Below are positions 51,260 through 61,066 of a DNA stretch of 64,000 nt, in pieces. The stretch is from JBQDBK01 sp052090825 (GTDB lineage: Bacteria; Bacillota; Clostridia; Tissierellales; Peptoniphilaceae), in assembly GCA_052090825.1 (NCBI GenBank), contig JBQDBK010000011.1:1-64000 (forward strand). Direction: 5' to 3'. Made by a program: the position numbers and the translations under genes. How positions within the stretch are numbered: the first letter of the stretch is position 1; each line of letters begins with the position of its first letter. The notes under the pieces are model-generated. The model saw nothing but the letters and a program-made list of their open reading frames with translations. It had not been told where the DNA came from and made no database searches.

Positions 51260-53641
51260 ATGTTATTACCTGTTAAATGGTTAAAAGAATATGTGAATTT
51301 AGATGAAAATGTGAAAACTATAGCTGATAAAATAACAGATACTGGATCACATGTTGAATCGATAGAGAATAGAAGTGAAGCTTTAAAAAATATAGTTGTT
51401 GGAGAAATAAAAAAGATAGAAAGGCATCCAGATGCTGATAAGTTAGTTATTTGTAGTGTTGATGTGAAAAATGAGGTACTGCAAATAGTTACTGGTGCTA
51501 AAAATGTATTTGAAGGTGCTAAAGTTCCAGTTGCTCTTGTTGGAGCAAATTTAGCTGGGGGACTTAGAATAGAAGAAGGTAAACTTCGTGGAGTTGATTC
51601 TAAGGGGATGTTATGTTCTTTACAAGAACTAGGCTTTAGCGATAATGTTATTAGAAAAGATGCTAAAGATGGTATATTTATATTTCCTGGAGATACAGAA
51701 ATAGGTATTTCAGCTATAGATGCTTTAGACTTAAATCATGAAGTTATAGAAATTGAGATAACTCCTAATAGACCAGATTGTCTTAGTATTATTGGTATGG
51801 CTAGAGAAACAGCTGCAACTTTCGATATAAAACTAAATGAACCCAAAATAAAAATAAAAAATGAAGTAGAGAATATAGAAGACTATTTTAATTCGGTGGA
51901 AATAGAAACAGAAGATTGTTCTAGATTTTATGCAAGAGTTTTAAAAGATGTAAAAATTGAAGAATCTCCTTTATGGATGCAGAATTATCTTACTGCTGCA
52001 GGAGTAAGACCTATAAATAATATTGTAGATGTTACTAATTTTGTAATGCTAGAATATGGTCAACCTTTGCATGCCTATGATCTTGATGACTTGAAATCTA
52101 AAAAGATTGTAGTTAGAAATGCTAAAGATAAAGAAATAATAAAAACTCTAGATGGAGAAGAAAGAAAATTAGAAATAGAAGATGTGGTAATAAGCGATGG
52201 AGATAAAGCCATAGGTCTAGCTGGAATTATGGGTGGATTTGATTCTGAAGTTAAAAATACTACAGTAAATGTTCTTTTAGAGGGTGCAAATTTTGACCCA
52301 GAAGCAATAAGAAAAACATCTAAGAGATTAGCTCTAAGATCAGAGGCTTCATCAAGATTTGAAAAGGGAATAGATCATAATACTGCTAAAATAGGTGTTG
52401 ATAGGGCAGCTCAACTAATAGAATTAATTGGAGGGGCAAGTGTAGTAAAAGGATCTATAGATAATAACAAAAACTCTAAAGAAGAAAAGAAAATTAACTT
52501 GAGAATAGAAAAAGTCAATAAATTAATAGGCTTTGATCTTTCAGGACAAGAAATAGCTGATTTATTAAATAGATTAGAAATACCTTCTTCAGTAAAAGGT
52601 GATTTTATAGATGTAAAAATACCTAGTTTTAGATTAGACTTAGAAATTGAAGAAGATTTAATAGAAGAAATAGCAAGACTTTATGGTTATCACAATATAG
52701 TTCCAAAACCATTAGAAGGATCATTAACTGTAGGTGGCAGGTCTGATATTAGAAATCTTTCTATAAGAATAAAAAGAATTCTTTTATCAATGGGATATAA
52801 TGAATTTATGACATATTCTTTTGTAAGTCCTTCTAATTTTGATAAATTAAACTTAGAAGAAGATAATAAATTAAGAAATGTTGTTAAGATAATAAATCCT
52901 CTTGGCGAAGAATATAGCATAATGAGAACAACTTTAATTTCAAATTTATTAGATGTATTATCTAAAAATGAACATAAAGGAAATGAAAATGTTGCAGGAT
53001 TTGAAATAGGTAATACTTTTAAACCTATAAGAAATGAGCTGCCTAAAGAAGAATTAAAAATATCTTTAGGATTTTATGATATAGGAGATTTTTATTATTT
53101 AAAAGAAAGTATAAGTAGAGCTTTATGGCAGGTAGGTATAGAAAATATAGAATTTAGAAGATCTAATATACCTTATTTACATCCAGGAAGATCAGCAGAC
53201 ATTTTAATTGAGGATAAAGTTATTGGATCTTTTGGAGAAGTTCATCCTTTAGTTTTAGATAATTTTGATCTTAAGAAAAAAGCCTATGTAGGTGAATTAG
53301 AATTAGAAAAAATCCTTCCTTACGCTATTGATAATTATAAGTTTAAGGAGTTGCCAAAATATCCTTCGATAAAAAGAGATTTAGCATTTGTTTTAGATAA
53401 TGACATAGCAGCTTATGAATTGGAAAAAATTGCTAGAAAAAATGCAAAAGATTTATTGGAAGACTTCAATGTATTTGATGTTTATACTGGAGAACATATT
53501 GAAGAAGGTAAAAAATCCATTGCCTTTTCAATGGTATTTAGAGCTAAAGATAGAACTTTAGTAGATGATGATATTAATAAGATTATAGAAAAAGTAATAA
53601 AAGAAACTAGTGATAAATTAGACGCTAAGCTAAGGGGATAA
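51260..53641 (+). CDS. pheT: Phenylalanyl-tRNA synthetase beta subunit
   Basis: A 793-residue beta subunit. Domain order is the usual one. The opening PVKWLKEYVNLDE leads to the EMAP/tRNA-binding domain with VVGEIKKIERHPDADKLVIC. B3/B4 editing domain follows: ITPNRPDCLSIIGMARE and later LEGANFDPEAIRKTSKRL. B5 has NLRIEKVNKLIGFDLSG and EEDLIEEIARLYGYHNI. The catalytic-like core and C-terminal anticodon-binding FDX-ACB domain (KELPKYPSIKRDLAFVLD) complete it. Co-transcribed with pheS. Confidence 0.97.
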   Translation: MLLPVKWLKEYVNLDENVKTIADKITDTGSHVESIENRSEALKNIVVGEIKKIERHPDADKLVICSVDVKNEVLQIVTGAKNVFEGAKVPVALVGANLAGGLRIEEGKLRGVDSKGMLCSLQELGFSDNVIRKDAKDGIFIFPGDTEIGISAIDALDLNHEVIEIEITPNRPDCLSIIGMARETAATFDIKLNEPKIKIKNEVENIEDYFNSVEIETEDCSRFYARVLKDVKIEESPLWMQNYLTAAGVRPINNIVDVTNFVMLEYGQPLHAYDLDDLKSKKIVVRNAKDKEIIKTLDGEERKLEIEDVVISDGDKAIGLAGIMGGFDSEVKNTTVNVLLEGANFDPEAIRKTSKRLALRSEASSRFEKGIDHNTAKIGVDRAAQLIELIGGASVVKGSIDNNKNSKEEKKINLRIEKVNKLIGFDLSGQEIADLLNRLEIPSSVKGDFIDVKIPSFRLDLEIEEDLIEEIARLYGYHNIVPKPLEGSLTVGGRSDIRNLSIRIKRILLSMGYNEFMTYSFVSPSNFDKLNLEEDNKLRNVVKIINPLGEEYSIMRTTLISNLLDVLSKNEHKGNENVAGFEIGNTFKPIRNELPKEELKISLGFYDIGDFYYLKESISRALWQVGIENIEFRRSNIPYLHPGRSADILIEDKVIGSFGEVHPLVLDNFDLKKKAYVGELELEKILPYAIDNYKFKELPKYPSIKRDLAFVLDNDIAAYELEKIARKNAKDLLEDFNVFDVYTGEHIEEGKKSIAFSMVFRAKDRTLVDDDINKIIEKVIKETSDKLDAKLRG

Positions 53642-53660
53642 TCTTATAGGGAGGTAGCAA

Positions 53661-54209
53661 ATGTCAAAAGAAAAGGTGAAAGTTTCTATAGATGATATGA
53701 ATTTTTATGTTGTTGGTGGAGATGATCCAAATTATGTAAAAGGACTCGCTAAGGATTTAGATGTAAGAATAAAAGAAATCCAAGTAGCCAACTACAGATT
53801 AAATCAAGTACAATCTTTAATTTTAACAGCTTTAAATATATTAGATGAAAAAGAAAAGCTAAAAAAAGAAGAAACTATTATTGAAAATTCGAAAAATGAT
53901 GAAAATGTAATAAGAAATAATATTAAAGAAATAGAAAATCTTAGAAAAATTGTTGACTCCTTTGATGAAGAAAGAAAAGAATATAAAGATAATATAATTC
54001 AACTAAAAAATAAATTATCAGAAGTTGAGGATTTAAATAAAGATTTAAAAACGAAAAATGAAAATTATCTTTTAGAAATAGATGAACTTAAGGAAAAAAC
54101 TTATAGTTTAAAAAACGAAAAAGAAATTTTAGAAGAACAAATTTATGATTCTCAAAAAAGAATAATAGATTTAAATAGAGAGATTGAGAGTATTAATGAA
54201 AGTAAATAA
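53661..54209 (+). CDS. zapA: Cell division protein ZapA with long coiled coil
   Basis: Bundles FtsZ filaments at the division site. The N-terminal ~70 residues match ZapA: KVKVSIDDMNFYVVGGDDPNYVKGLAKDLD, then LNQVQSLILTALNILDE. The remaining ~110 residues form a continuous charged coiled coil, longer than in many ZapA proteins (182 residues in total, versus about 85-110 in Bacillus and E. coli). GGGAGG precedes the start. It lies between pheT and the U32/mutS2 genes, the common Firmicutes neighbourhood (zapA close to mutS2). Confidence 0.88.
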   Translation: MSKEKVKVSIDDMNFYVVGGDDPNYVKGLAKDLDVRIKEIQVANYRLNQVQSLILTALNILDEKEKLKKEETIIENSKNDENVIRNNIKEIENLRKIVDSFDEERKEYKDNIIQLKNKLSEVEDLNKDLKTKNENYLLEIDELKEKTYSLKNEKEILEEQIYDSQKRIIDLNREIESINESK

Positions 54210-56568
54210 AGTGGAAATATTAGCACCTGCTGGCAGCTTTGAAGCATTAAAAGCTGCTATTAAAGCAGGTGCAAATGCTATATATCTAGGTGGGCAAAAA
54301 TACAGTGCGAGGTCAAAAGCTTATAACTTCAGTAAAGAAGATTTAAAGGAAGCTGTAATTTACGCCCATTTAAGAAAAGTTAGACTATATGTTACAACAA
54401 ATATTTTAATAGACGATAGAGAAATGCTAGATGCAATAAAATTTGTAAAGTATTTAAGGGATATAGGCGTCGATGGAGTAATAGTTCAAGATTTAGGGTT
54501 TTCATATCTTGTCAGGAAAAATTTTAAGGATATTGAGGTACATGCTAGTACACAAATGGCAGTAAATAATTTTTATGGAGCTAAGACCATAGAAAGTTTT
54601 GGATTTGAAAGACTTGTGCTAGCTAGAGAAACTGAACTTCAGGAAATAAATTTAATAAAAGAAAAAACTAGTCTTGAAGTAGAAGCTTTTATTCATGGAG
54701 CCTTATGTGTTTGTTTTTCAGGAGAATGTCTAATGTCCTCTATGATAGGCGGTAGATCGGGAAATAGAGGAGATTGTGCTCAACCTTGTAGGAAAAAATA
54801 TGAAATTTTAGATTTAAATTTAAATAGTTTATCAGACAAGGCTTATTTTTTATCGACCAAAGATTTAAATTCAATAGCTAATTTGGATGATTTAATAAAT
54901 AGAGGCGTAGATTCTTTAAAAATAGAAGGAAGAATGAAAAAACCTGAGTATGTTTATCAAATAGTATCTAGTTATAAAAAAAGAATAGAAGAAAGATTAA
55001 CCAAAAAAGATGAAGATAATATAGAACAGATATTTAATAGAGGATTTACTAAAGGAATTCATTATGGGGATTTTGGAAGAAGTTTTATTTCTTATGATAG
55101 ACCAGACAACAGAGGTAGATTAATAGGAGAAGTTGGAGAGAAAGTAAAAAATGGCTTTATATTAAAATTAAATGAAAATATAGAAATTGGAGATGGGATA
55201 GAGTTTTATAAAGATGGAAGAAGTAGTGGATTAAAATCAAATTTCTTTGCAGAAAAAAATTCTAATTATATTTTTGAAACTAAAAGAAATATCTTAAATT
55301 CCAAAATTTATAAAACCTATTCAAAAGAACTTAACGACTCCATATCTGATAAATTAAATGAAGAAAAAAAATATAGGGAAATCTCTATGACTTGTAATTT
55401 GTATTTAGGCAAAAAACCTGAACTTTTAATTAATTTTGAAAATAAAGAGTTAAAAGTTTATTTAGAACAAAAAATAGTACAAGCTAAAAATAAAGCTTTA
55501 ACTAAAGAACAAGTTGAAAAATCATTATCTAAACTGGGGGATACAGTATATAGGTTAGAGACTTTAAAAATCAATATAGAAGATAATATATTTATGAGTT
55601 TAGCAAGTCTTAATGAGTTAAGAAGAATGGGGATAAATAAATTAAACGGTTTATTAGAAAATAAAAATATAAAGCCTAGAGTAATAAATGAAAGTGACTT
55701 ATTTATAAAAAGAAAACTTATTAGAAAAAATCAAAATTTAAATGTATTTGTATATAACTTAGGAGACTTAAGAAAAGTAAATAGAGATTTAGCTAGTAAA
55801 ATATATTTTCCTGTTGATAAATTAAACCAAGAAACAATAGATTATTTATTAGAAAATAAAATTAAAATAAGTGCTGTATTTAAGAAATTTCAAAATTCAA
55901 AAGAACTGGAAAATAGTTTTAACTTAGTAAAAAGTAATTTAAGTATTATTAATGAGGTTTTATTAAATAATCTTTCTCAGATATATATATTTAAGGATAT
56001 GTCTATATCAAAAGTTGCAGATATAGGATTAAATAGTTTTAATTCTTATACAGTTAAATATTTATTAGAACTTGGTTTTAATAGGGTAGTACTATCTCCA
56101 GAATTAAACTATTCCCAAATTAAGAAAATAGGGAAAGATTATGGAGATCTAGTTGAAGTTATATGTCATGGTTTAATAGCAGTTATGACTATGCCACACT
56201 GTCCTATGTCTATAGAACTAAATTGTAAAAATAGCAATAACTGTGAATTTTGCAAATATTCTAAAGGATTTTTCCTAAAAGATTCTTATGGGGAGAGATT
56301 TTTAGTTGAAAGAGACTCGGGAGTGTCTGAAGTATTCAATTCTCATCCTATAATGTTAGAGGAGAAAGTAAAAGACCTAAGTAAAGTTGGAATTTGCAAT
56401 TTCAGATTAAATCTAAGAGAAAGTATAGGTGAAAGTTTAAAATTTTATAAGGATATTTTGAAAAATGACACTAATGAGAAAAGAAAAACTTTCATTAGAG
56501 AAGAACTTATAAATAAATATGGAGCTGTAAGCTATGGGCATTTCAATAGGGGGATTATTAATGACTAA
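54196..56568 (+). CDS. Peptidase U32 family protein (long form, YrrO/RlhA-like)
   Basis: A ~790-residue protein. The N-terminal TIM-barrel-like part has VEILAPAGSFEALKAAIKAGA and YLGGQKYSARSKAYNF, and the U32 signature EAFIHGALCVCFSGECLMSS with downstream CAQPCRKKYE, so four cysteines are clustered. The second half includes a DUF3656-like region, then HGLIAVMTMPHCPMS and LNCKNSNNCEFCKYSKGF, a second Cys-rich segment. Named peptidases, several family members (RlhA, TrhP/YegQ-type) instead take part in RNA hydroxylation. The likely ATG is 54196; the frame opens at a TTG at 54184. It overlaps zapA by 14 bases and mutS2 by 8. Confidence 0.85.
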   Translation: MKVNKVEILAPAGSFEALKAAIKAGANAIYLGGQKYSARSKAYNFSKEDLKEAVIYAHLRKVRLYVTTNILIDDREMLDAIKFVKYLRDIGVDGVIVQDLGFSYLVRKNFKDIEVHASTQMAVNNFYGAKTIESFGFERLVLARETELQEINLIKEKTSLEVEAFIHGALCVCFSGECLMSSMIGGRSGNRGDCAQPCRKKYEILDLNLNSLSDKAYFLSTKDLNSIANLDDLINRGVDSLKIEGRMKKPEYVYQIVSSYKKRIEERLTKKDEDNIEQIFNRGFTKGIHYGDFGRSFISYDRPDNRGRLIGEVGEKVKNGFILKLNENIEIGDGIEFYKDGRSSGLKSNFFAEKNSNYIFETKRNILNSKIYKTYSKELNDSISDKLNEEKKYREISMTCNLYLGKKPELLINFENKELKVYLEQKIVQAKNKALTKEQVEKSLSKLGDTVYRLETLKINIEDNIFMSLASLNELRRMGINKLNGLLENKNIKPRVINESDLFIKRKLIRKNQNLNVFVYNLGDLRKVNRDLASKIYFPVDKLNQETIDYLLENKIKISAVFKKFQNSKELENSFNLVKSNLSIINEVLLNNLSQIYIFKDMSISKVADIGLNSFNSYTVKYLLELGFNRVVLSPELNYSQIKKIGKDYGDLVEVICHGLIAVMTMPHCPMSIELNCKNSNNCEFCKYSKGFFLKDSYGERFLVERDSGVSEVFNSHPIMLEEKVKDLSKVGICNFRLNLRESIGESLKFYKDILKNDTNEKRKTFIREELINKYGAVSYGHFNRGIIND

Positions 56569-58936
56569 ATTATTTGAAAAATCTAAAATAGTTTTAGAAT
56601 TTGATAAAATATTAGACCTACTTCAAGATCATATCGTATCTGAATTGGGCAAAGCATACTCAAAATCAGTTAACATATCCACAGATATAAAAGAAATAAA
56701 TAATAGACTAGATGAAACCTCTGAGGCTGTTAATTTAATTGTGAAAAAGTCTAATCCTCCTTTATTTGGAATAACAAATATAAAGTCTTTAATGAAAAGA
56801 CTAGAAATGGGAGGAAGCTTAAATGCCGAAAATTTATTAAGAGTATCTGATTTTTTAAGGGTATCTAGGTATTTAATTTCTTATTTTAAGATAGATCCTA
56901 AAGATGGAGAATACAATTTATTACCTAAATTAGGTATGAATCTCTTAGCTTTTAAAGAAATAGAAGACGAAATAAATAATGCAATTATATCAGAAGACGA
57001 AATATCAGATAACGCATCTCCTAAGCTAGCTTCAATTAGAAAGCAAATTACAAGAAAAAAAGAAGCTATAAGAGATAAACTTAATTCATTAATAACAAAT
57101 GATTCAGAAAAAAAATACTTACAAGATAGTATTGTTACCATGCGTGAAGGTCGTTATGTAGTGCCAGTAAAACAAGAGAGTAAATCAAAGATTAAGGGAC
57201 TTGTACATGATATGAGTTCTAGTGGACAAACTGTTTATATAGAACCCATGGCTGTTGTAAATTTAAATAATGAATTAAAAACTTTATATAATGAAGAAAG
57301 AGAAGAAATTGAAAAAATATTAAGACAACTATCTGAAAAAGTTGGTCAACATTCATATGAAATAGCAGCTAATCAAGATATATTGGTGGAGCTGGATTTT
57401 ATTTTTGGAAAAGCTAAGCTGGCAATAGAACAAGGAGCAAATAGGCCAATTATTAATGATAAACTGTATATAAATTTAAAAAAAGCTAAACACCCCTTAC
57501 TTAATGTGGAAAATGTAGTTCCTATAGATCTTAGTTTAGGGAGAGAATTTAGTTCATTAATAATCACTGGGCCTAATACTGGTGGGAAAACTGTTAGTAT
57601 AAAGACTGTAGGTTTATTAACCTTAATGAGTCAATATGGTTTACACATTCCGGCTGATGAAAGTAGTGAAATAGGAATTTTTGAAAATGTCTTAGCTGAC
57701 ATAGGAGATGAGCAAAGTATAGAGCAGTCCTTATCTACTTTTTCCTCACATATGATTAATATTGTAAAAATATTAGAAGAAGCTAGTCCTAGGAGTTTAG
57801 TAATATTTGATGAACTTGGAGCTGGAACAGATCCTACAGAAGGAGCTGCTTTAGCTAGAGCTATAATGGAAAATATGTTATCTAAGGAAATAAGAACTTT
57901 AGCAACAACCCACTATAATCAATTAAAAATCTATGCTCTAACAGTGGATAAGGTTGCAAATGCTTCAATGGAGTTTAATGTGGATACACTATCTCCAACT
58001 TATAAATTATTAATAGGAGTTCCGGGTAAGTCTAATGCTTTTGAAATTTCTAAAAGGCTTGGTTTATCTGACTTGATTATAGATCAGGCCAGAGAATTAA
58101 TAAGTGAAGAAAATATGGAATTTGAAGAAGTATTAAAATCTATTGAAGAAGATAGGACCAAAATAGAAGAACATGAATTTATAGCTAATAGGGAAAGACA
58201 AGAATTAGAAGAAAAAAATAGACAATTGGAAAAAGAAATCAATAAATTAAAGCAGAGTCGTGAAAAAGTTATTGAAGATGCAAAATTTGAAGCTAGAAAA
58301 TTATTAAGCAAGACAAAAGAAAATGTTGAATTAGTTGTAGATGAGATAAACTTAATAAAAGAAGAATTGACAACTGAACAGGCTAGAAGACTGCAACAAG
58401 CCAAAGAACTTCTTAAAGATAGCGATAAAGATGTTGCGAAAAAAGTTGAGAGAGTTAAAATAAAAAAAGCTAAAAATCCAGTTAAGAATTTAAAAGTTGG
58501 GGATAATGTAAGATCAGTATCATTAAATGCTGAAGGAGTAGTTTTAGAATTAGAAGATTCAAGTGGGAATGTGCTTGTTCAGATGGGTATGATGAAAATG
58601 AAATTGCCAAAAAACACCCTTGAATTAAATAATAAAGAGGAAAACACACAAAAAGTAAAAAATAGAAAGCTAATGGATAATAAATCTAAATATGTAAAGT
58701 CGGAAATTGATATAAGAGGACAAAATTACGAGGACGCTAGAAGCATAATAGAAAAGTATATTGATGATGCCTGTCTATCTGGTTTAAAACAAGTTAGGGT
58801 AATACATGGTAAAGGAACAGGAGTATTAAGGGAAAAGTTAAGAAAATATTTTAAAAAGAATAAACATATAAAATCTTTCCAAGATGCACCTTATAATGAA
58901 GGCGGTAATGGCGTTACCGTTGTGGAATTAAAATAA
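56561..58936 (+). CDS. mutS2: MutS2/RqcU-type ATPase with Smr domain
   Basis: A 791-residue MutS paralogue. In Bacillus MutS2 (RqcU) has been linked to collided-ribosome rescue, earlier to suppression of recombination. Core and lever domains occupy ~1-310. Walker A is ITGPNTGGKTVSIKTVGL, Walker B region FDELGAGTDPTEGAALA, then TTHYNQLKIYA. A long coiled coil (about 510-625) follows, a KOW-like segment VGDNVRSVSLNAEGVVLEL, and the Smr nuclease domain starting EIDIRGQNYEDA with VIHGKGTGVLREKLRKY. The ATG at 56561 follows a GGGGGA site and overlaps the U32 stop; an in-frame upstream ATG at 56534 is less likely. It lacks the MutS mismatch-recognition domain. Confidence 0.95.
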   Translation: MTKLFEKSKIVLEFDKILDLLQDHIVSELGKAYSKSVNISTDIKEINNRLDETSEAVNLIVKKSNPPLFGITNIKSLMKRLEMGGSLNAENLLRVSDFLRVSRYLISYFKIDPKDGEYNLLPKLGMNLLAFKEIEDEINNAIISEDEISDNASPKLASIRKQITRKKEAIRDKLNSLITNDSEKKYLQDSIVTMREGRYVVPVKQESKSKIKGLVHDMSSSGQTVYIEPMAVVNLNNELKTLYNEEREEIEKILRQLSEKVGQHSYEIAANQDILVELDFIFGKAKLAIEQGANRPIINDKLYINLKKAKHPLLNVENVVPIDLSLGREFSSLIITGPNTGGKTVSIKTVGLLTLMSQYGLHIPADESSEIGIFENVLADIGDEQSIEQSLSTFSSHMINIVKILEEASPRSLVIFDELGAGTDPTEGAALARAIMENMLSKEIRTLATTHYNQLKIYALTVDKVANASMEFNVDTLSPTYKLLIGVPGKSNAFEISKRLGLSDLIIDQARELISEENMEFEEVLKSIEEDRTKIEEHEFIANRERQELEEKNRQLEKEINKLKQSREKVIEDAKFEARKLLSKTKENVELVVDEINLIKEELTTEQARRLQQAKELLKDSDKDVAKKVERVKIKKAKNPVKNLKVGDNVRSVSLNAEGVVLELEDSSGNVLVQMGMMKMKLPKNTLELNNKEENTQKVKNRKLMDNKSKYVKSEIDIRGQNYEDARSIIEKYIDDACLSGLKQVRVIHGKGTGVLREKLRKYFKKNKHIKSFQDAPYNEGGNGVTVVELK

Positions 58937-58948
58937 GTGTTGTATAAT
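58920..58948 (+). promoter_or_regulatory. Likely argS promoter
   Basis: TTGTGG at 58920-58925, a 17-base spacer and TATAAT at 58943-58948, overlapping the last codons of mutS2 and lying 33 bases before the argS start. Confidence 0.6.
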
Positions 58949-58980
58949 AACATTAATAAAAAAAGTAAAAAGGAGTAGCT

Positions 58981-60693
58981 ATGATAAATTTTAAAGAAGA
59001 GATTGTAAAAATTTTAAGTGAAAAAATTGAAAGTCTTTCAGCTGACGAAATCAGAAGTATAATAGAAACACCGCCAAACTATGAAATGGGTGATTTTGCT
59101 TTTCCAGTATTCTCATTAGCTAAAGTATATAGAAAGAATCCAGCTATAATAGCCCAAGAAATTGCTGAATCAATAGATAATAAATATTTTGAAAAGGTAG
59201 AATCAAAATCAGCATACATTAATTTTTTTATAAATAAAAAAGAACTATCCAAAGAAATTATTAATGAAATAAAAGAACGTAAAGAAAACTTTGGTAAACC
59301 TGGAATTGGTGAAGGTAAAAATGTAGTAGTTGAGTATTCATCTCCTAATATTGCTAAACCCTTCCATATAGGACATATTAGATCTACAATTATAGGGGAC
59401 TCTTTAAAAAGAATATATGACTTTTTAGGCTATAATACAATATCTTATAACCATTTAGGAGATTATGGTACTCAATTTGGTATGTTAATAGTTGCCATAA
59501 AAAAATGGGGAGATAGAAAAGTAATTGAAAAAAACCCTATACCAGAATTATTAAAATTATACGTAAAAATAAATAATGAAGCGGAAAATGATCCGGAACT
59601 TAGAAATGAATGTAGATATTGGTTTTCTGAATTAGAAAAAGGGAATAAAGAAGCTTATGAACTTTGGGAATGGATTAGAGAAGTGTCTTTAATTGAATTC
59701 CAAAGAGTATATGATATGTTTGACATAGAATATGATACTTATAAAGGTGAAAGTTTCTACTCAGACTATATGCCAGGAGAAGTAGAACAATTGAAAAAAT
59801 CTGGTGCTTTAACAGAATCTAATGGAGCTCAAATAGTAGATTTAGAAGAAAAATATAATCTACCACCAGCACTTATTATAAAATCTGACGGTTCAACTAT
59901 ATATATAACAAGAGATATAGCAGCTGCTCATTACAGACATAAAGAACATAAACCATATAAGAATATTTATGTTGTAGGATCTCAACAAATTCTTCATTTC
60001 CAACAATTAAAAGCTGTTCTTAAAGAAATGGGATATGATTGGTCTGATGAAGTAGTTCATGTACCATTTGGAATGGTTTCACTTGAAGAAGGCACTCTTT
60101 CTACAAGAAAAGGTAGAGTAGTTTATCTTGAAGATGTTTTAAATAAGGCAAAAGATAAAGTTAAAGAAATTTTAACACAAAGGGAAGAACAAAAAGGTGA
60201 AAAAATAGAAAATAAAGAAGAATTAGCTGCTCAAGTTGGTATTGGAGCTGTTAAATTCCAAGAACTATTTAATCAAAGAATTAAAGACTATACTTTTAGC
60301 TTAGATAAAACTCTTTCTTTTGAAGGGGAAACTGGTCCTTATGTTCAGTATGTTCATGCTAGAATATCTTCTTTATTAGAAAAAGGTAACTTTAATCCAG
60401 AAGTTGAAATTGATACAGATTTATTAAATTCTGAAGAAGAATTAAATCTATTAAGAACTCTTTATAACTTTACGGATACAGTAATAGATGCTCATGAAAA
60501 GTATGAACCATATTTTGTAACTAGATATGTTGTTGATTTAGCTAAAAAATTTAATAAATACTACAATACAACTCAAATAAATGTAGAAGATGAAAAGTTA
60601 AAAAATACAAGACTTATGCTTTGTTACGCAGTAAAAACTGTAATAAAAGAAGGGCTTAATCTATTAGGGGTACATGCTCCAGAAAAAATGTAA
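58981..60693 (+). CDS. argS: Arginyl-tRNA synthetase
   Basis: Class I synthetase charging tRNA-Arg, 570 residues. The Add-1 domain spans ~1-100. The ATP-binding HIGH motif is intact at 129-132 within YSSPNIAKPFHIGHIRST. NHLGDYGTQFGMLI is the next conserved block, and the KMSK-equivalent loop is STRKGRVV, as in many ArgRS that lack a canonical KMSK. The anticodon-binding domain (DALR) ends VKTVIKEGLNLLGVHAPEKM, the standard C-terminus. AAAGGAG precedes the start. It is transcribed from its own promoter and closed by a strong terminator. Confidence 0.97.
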   Translation: MINFKEEIVKILSEKIESLSADEIRSIIETPPNYEMGDFAFPVFSLAKVYRKNPAIIAQEIAESIDNKYFEKVESKSAYINFFINKKELSKEIINEIKERKENFGKPGIGEGKNVVVEYSSPNIAKPFHIGHIRSTIIGDSLKRIYDFLGYNTISYNHLGDYGTQFGMLIVAIKKWGDRKVIEKNPIPELLKLYVKINNEAENDPELRNECRYWFSELEKGNKEAYELWEWIREVSLIEFQRVYDMFDIEYDTYKGESFYSDYMPGEVEQLKKSGALTESNGAQIVDLEEKYNLPPALIIKSDGSTIYITRDIAAAHYRHKEHKPYKNIYVVGSQQILHFQQLKAVLKEMGYDWSDEVVHVPFGMVSLEEGTLSTRKGRVVYLEDVLNKAKDKVKEILTQREEQKGEKIENKEELAAQVGIGAVKFQELFNQRIKDYTFSLDKTLSFEGETGPYVQYVHARISSLLEKGNFNPEVEIDTDLLNSEEELNLLRTLYNFTDTVIDAHEKYEPYFVTRYVVDLAKKFNKYYNTTQINVEDEKLKNTRLMLCYAVKTVIKEGLNLLGVHAPEKM

Positions 60694-60706
60694 ATATAAA
60701 ATAAAG

Positions 60707-60733
60707 GCTCAAGAATTATTCTTGAGCTTTTTT
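60707..60733 (+). terminator. Intrinsic terminator after argS
   Basis: GCTCAAGAA, loop TTA, TTCTTGAGC, followed by six T. Confidence 0.95.
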
Positions 60734-60761
60734 AAGTAAAGTTTGACAAAAATATTTGTGA

Positions 60762-60950
60762 AAAGGTGATATATCTTTATTTAATAATTTAAAAAGATAT
60801 AGACTAAAACTTGGCTTAAATCAATAAGAGTTGGCGGAAATTTTTGATATAAACAGATAGAATATATCTTTGATAGAAAGGGGATATTATAATCCATCTT
60901 ATCTATGGTAATTAACCTAAGAGGTAAAAAAGTCTATGATGTAAATTTTT
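60762..60950 (+). pseudogene. Decayed XRE-family helix-turn-helix regulator gene
   Basis: One frame from ~60774 reads NNLKRYRLKLGLNQ, stop (TAA 60825), ELAEIFDINR, stop (TAG 60858), NISLIERGYYNPS. This is the standard XRE pattern ..LRxxxGLTQEELAExLGVSRQTISLIERGxxNPS with stops exactly where Glu and Gln codons are expected, each one base from GAA or CAG. A ribosome-site-like AAAGGTGAT remains at 60762-60770 and a TTGACA lies upstream at 60743, but the start codon is lost. After NPS the frame accumulates more stops. It fits a repressor gene that has died by point mutation. Confidence 0.7.
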
Positions 60951-60970
60951 AAAAGTATTGGTTTGTTTCA

Positions 60971-61066
60971 ATGGATGAAAGAGAGAAATTGGAATTTATT
61001 ATATGGGATTTAAAATATTTAGTTTATCTATATTATGTAAATAAAAGAAAGGAGAATATTTTATGA
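60971..61066 (+). pseudogene. Remnant of a small membrane-protein gene paired with the XRE regulator
   Basis: A 31-codon frame beginning MDEREKLEFIIWDLKYLVYL and ending at a TGA that overlaps the following ATG. XRE regulators of this type are often followed by a short membrane protein that opens MDEREKLE and has several helices; here only one short helix-like stretch is left and no ribosome site is seen. The remaining part of the 60694-61062 gap contains no other feature I can support. Confidence 0.35.
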
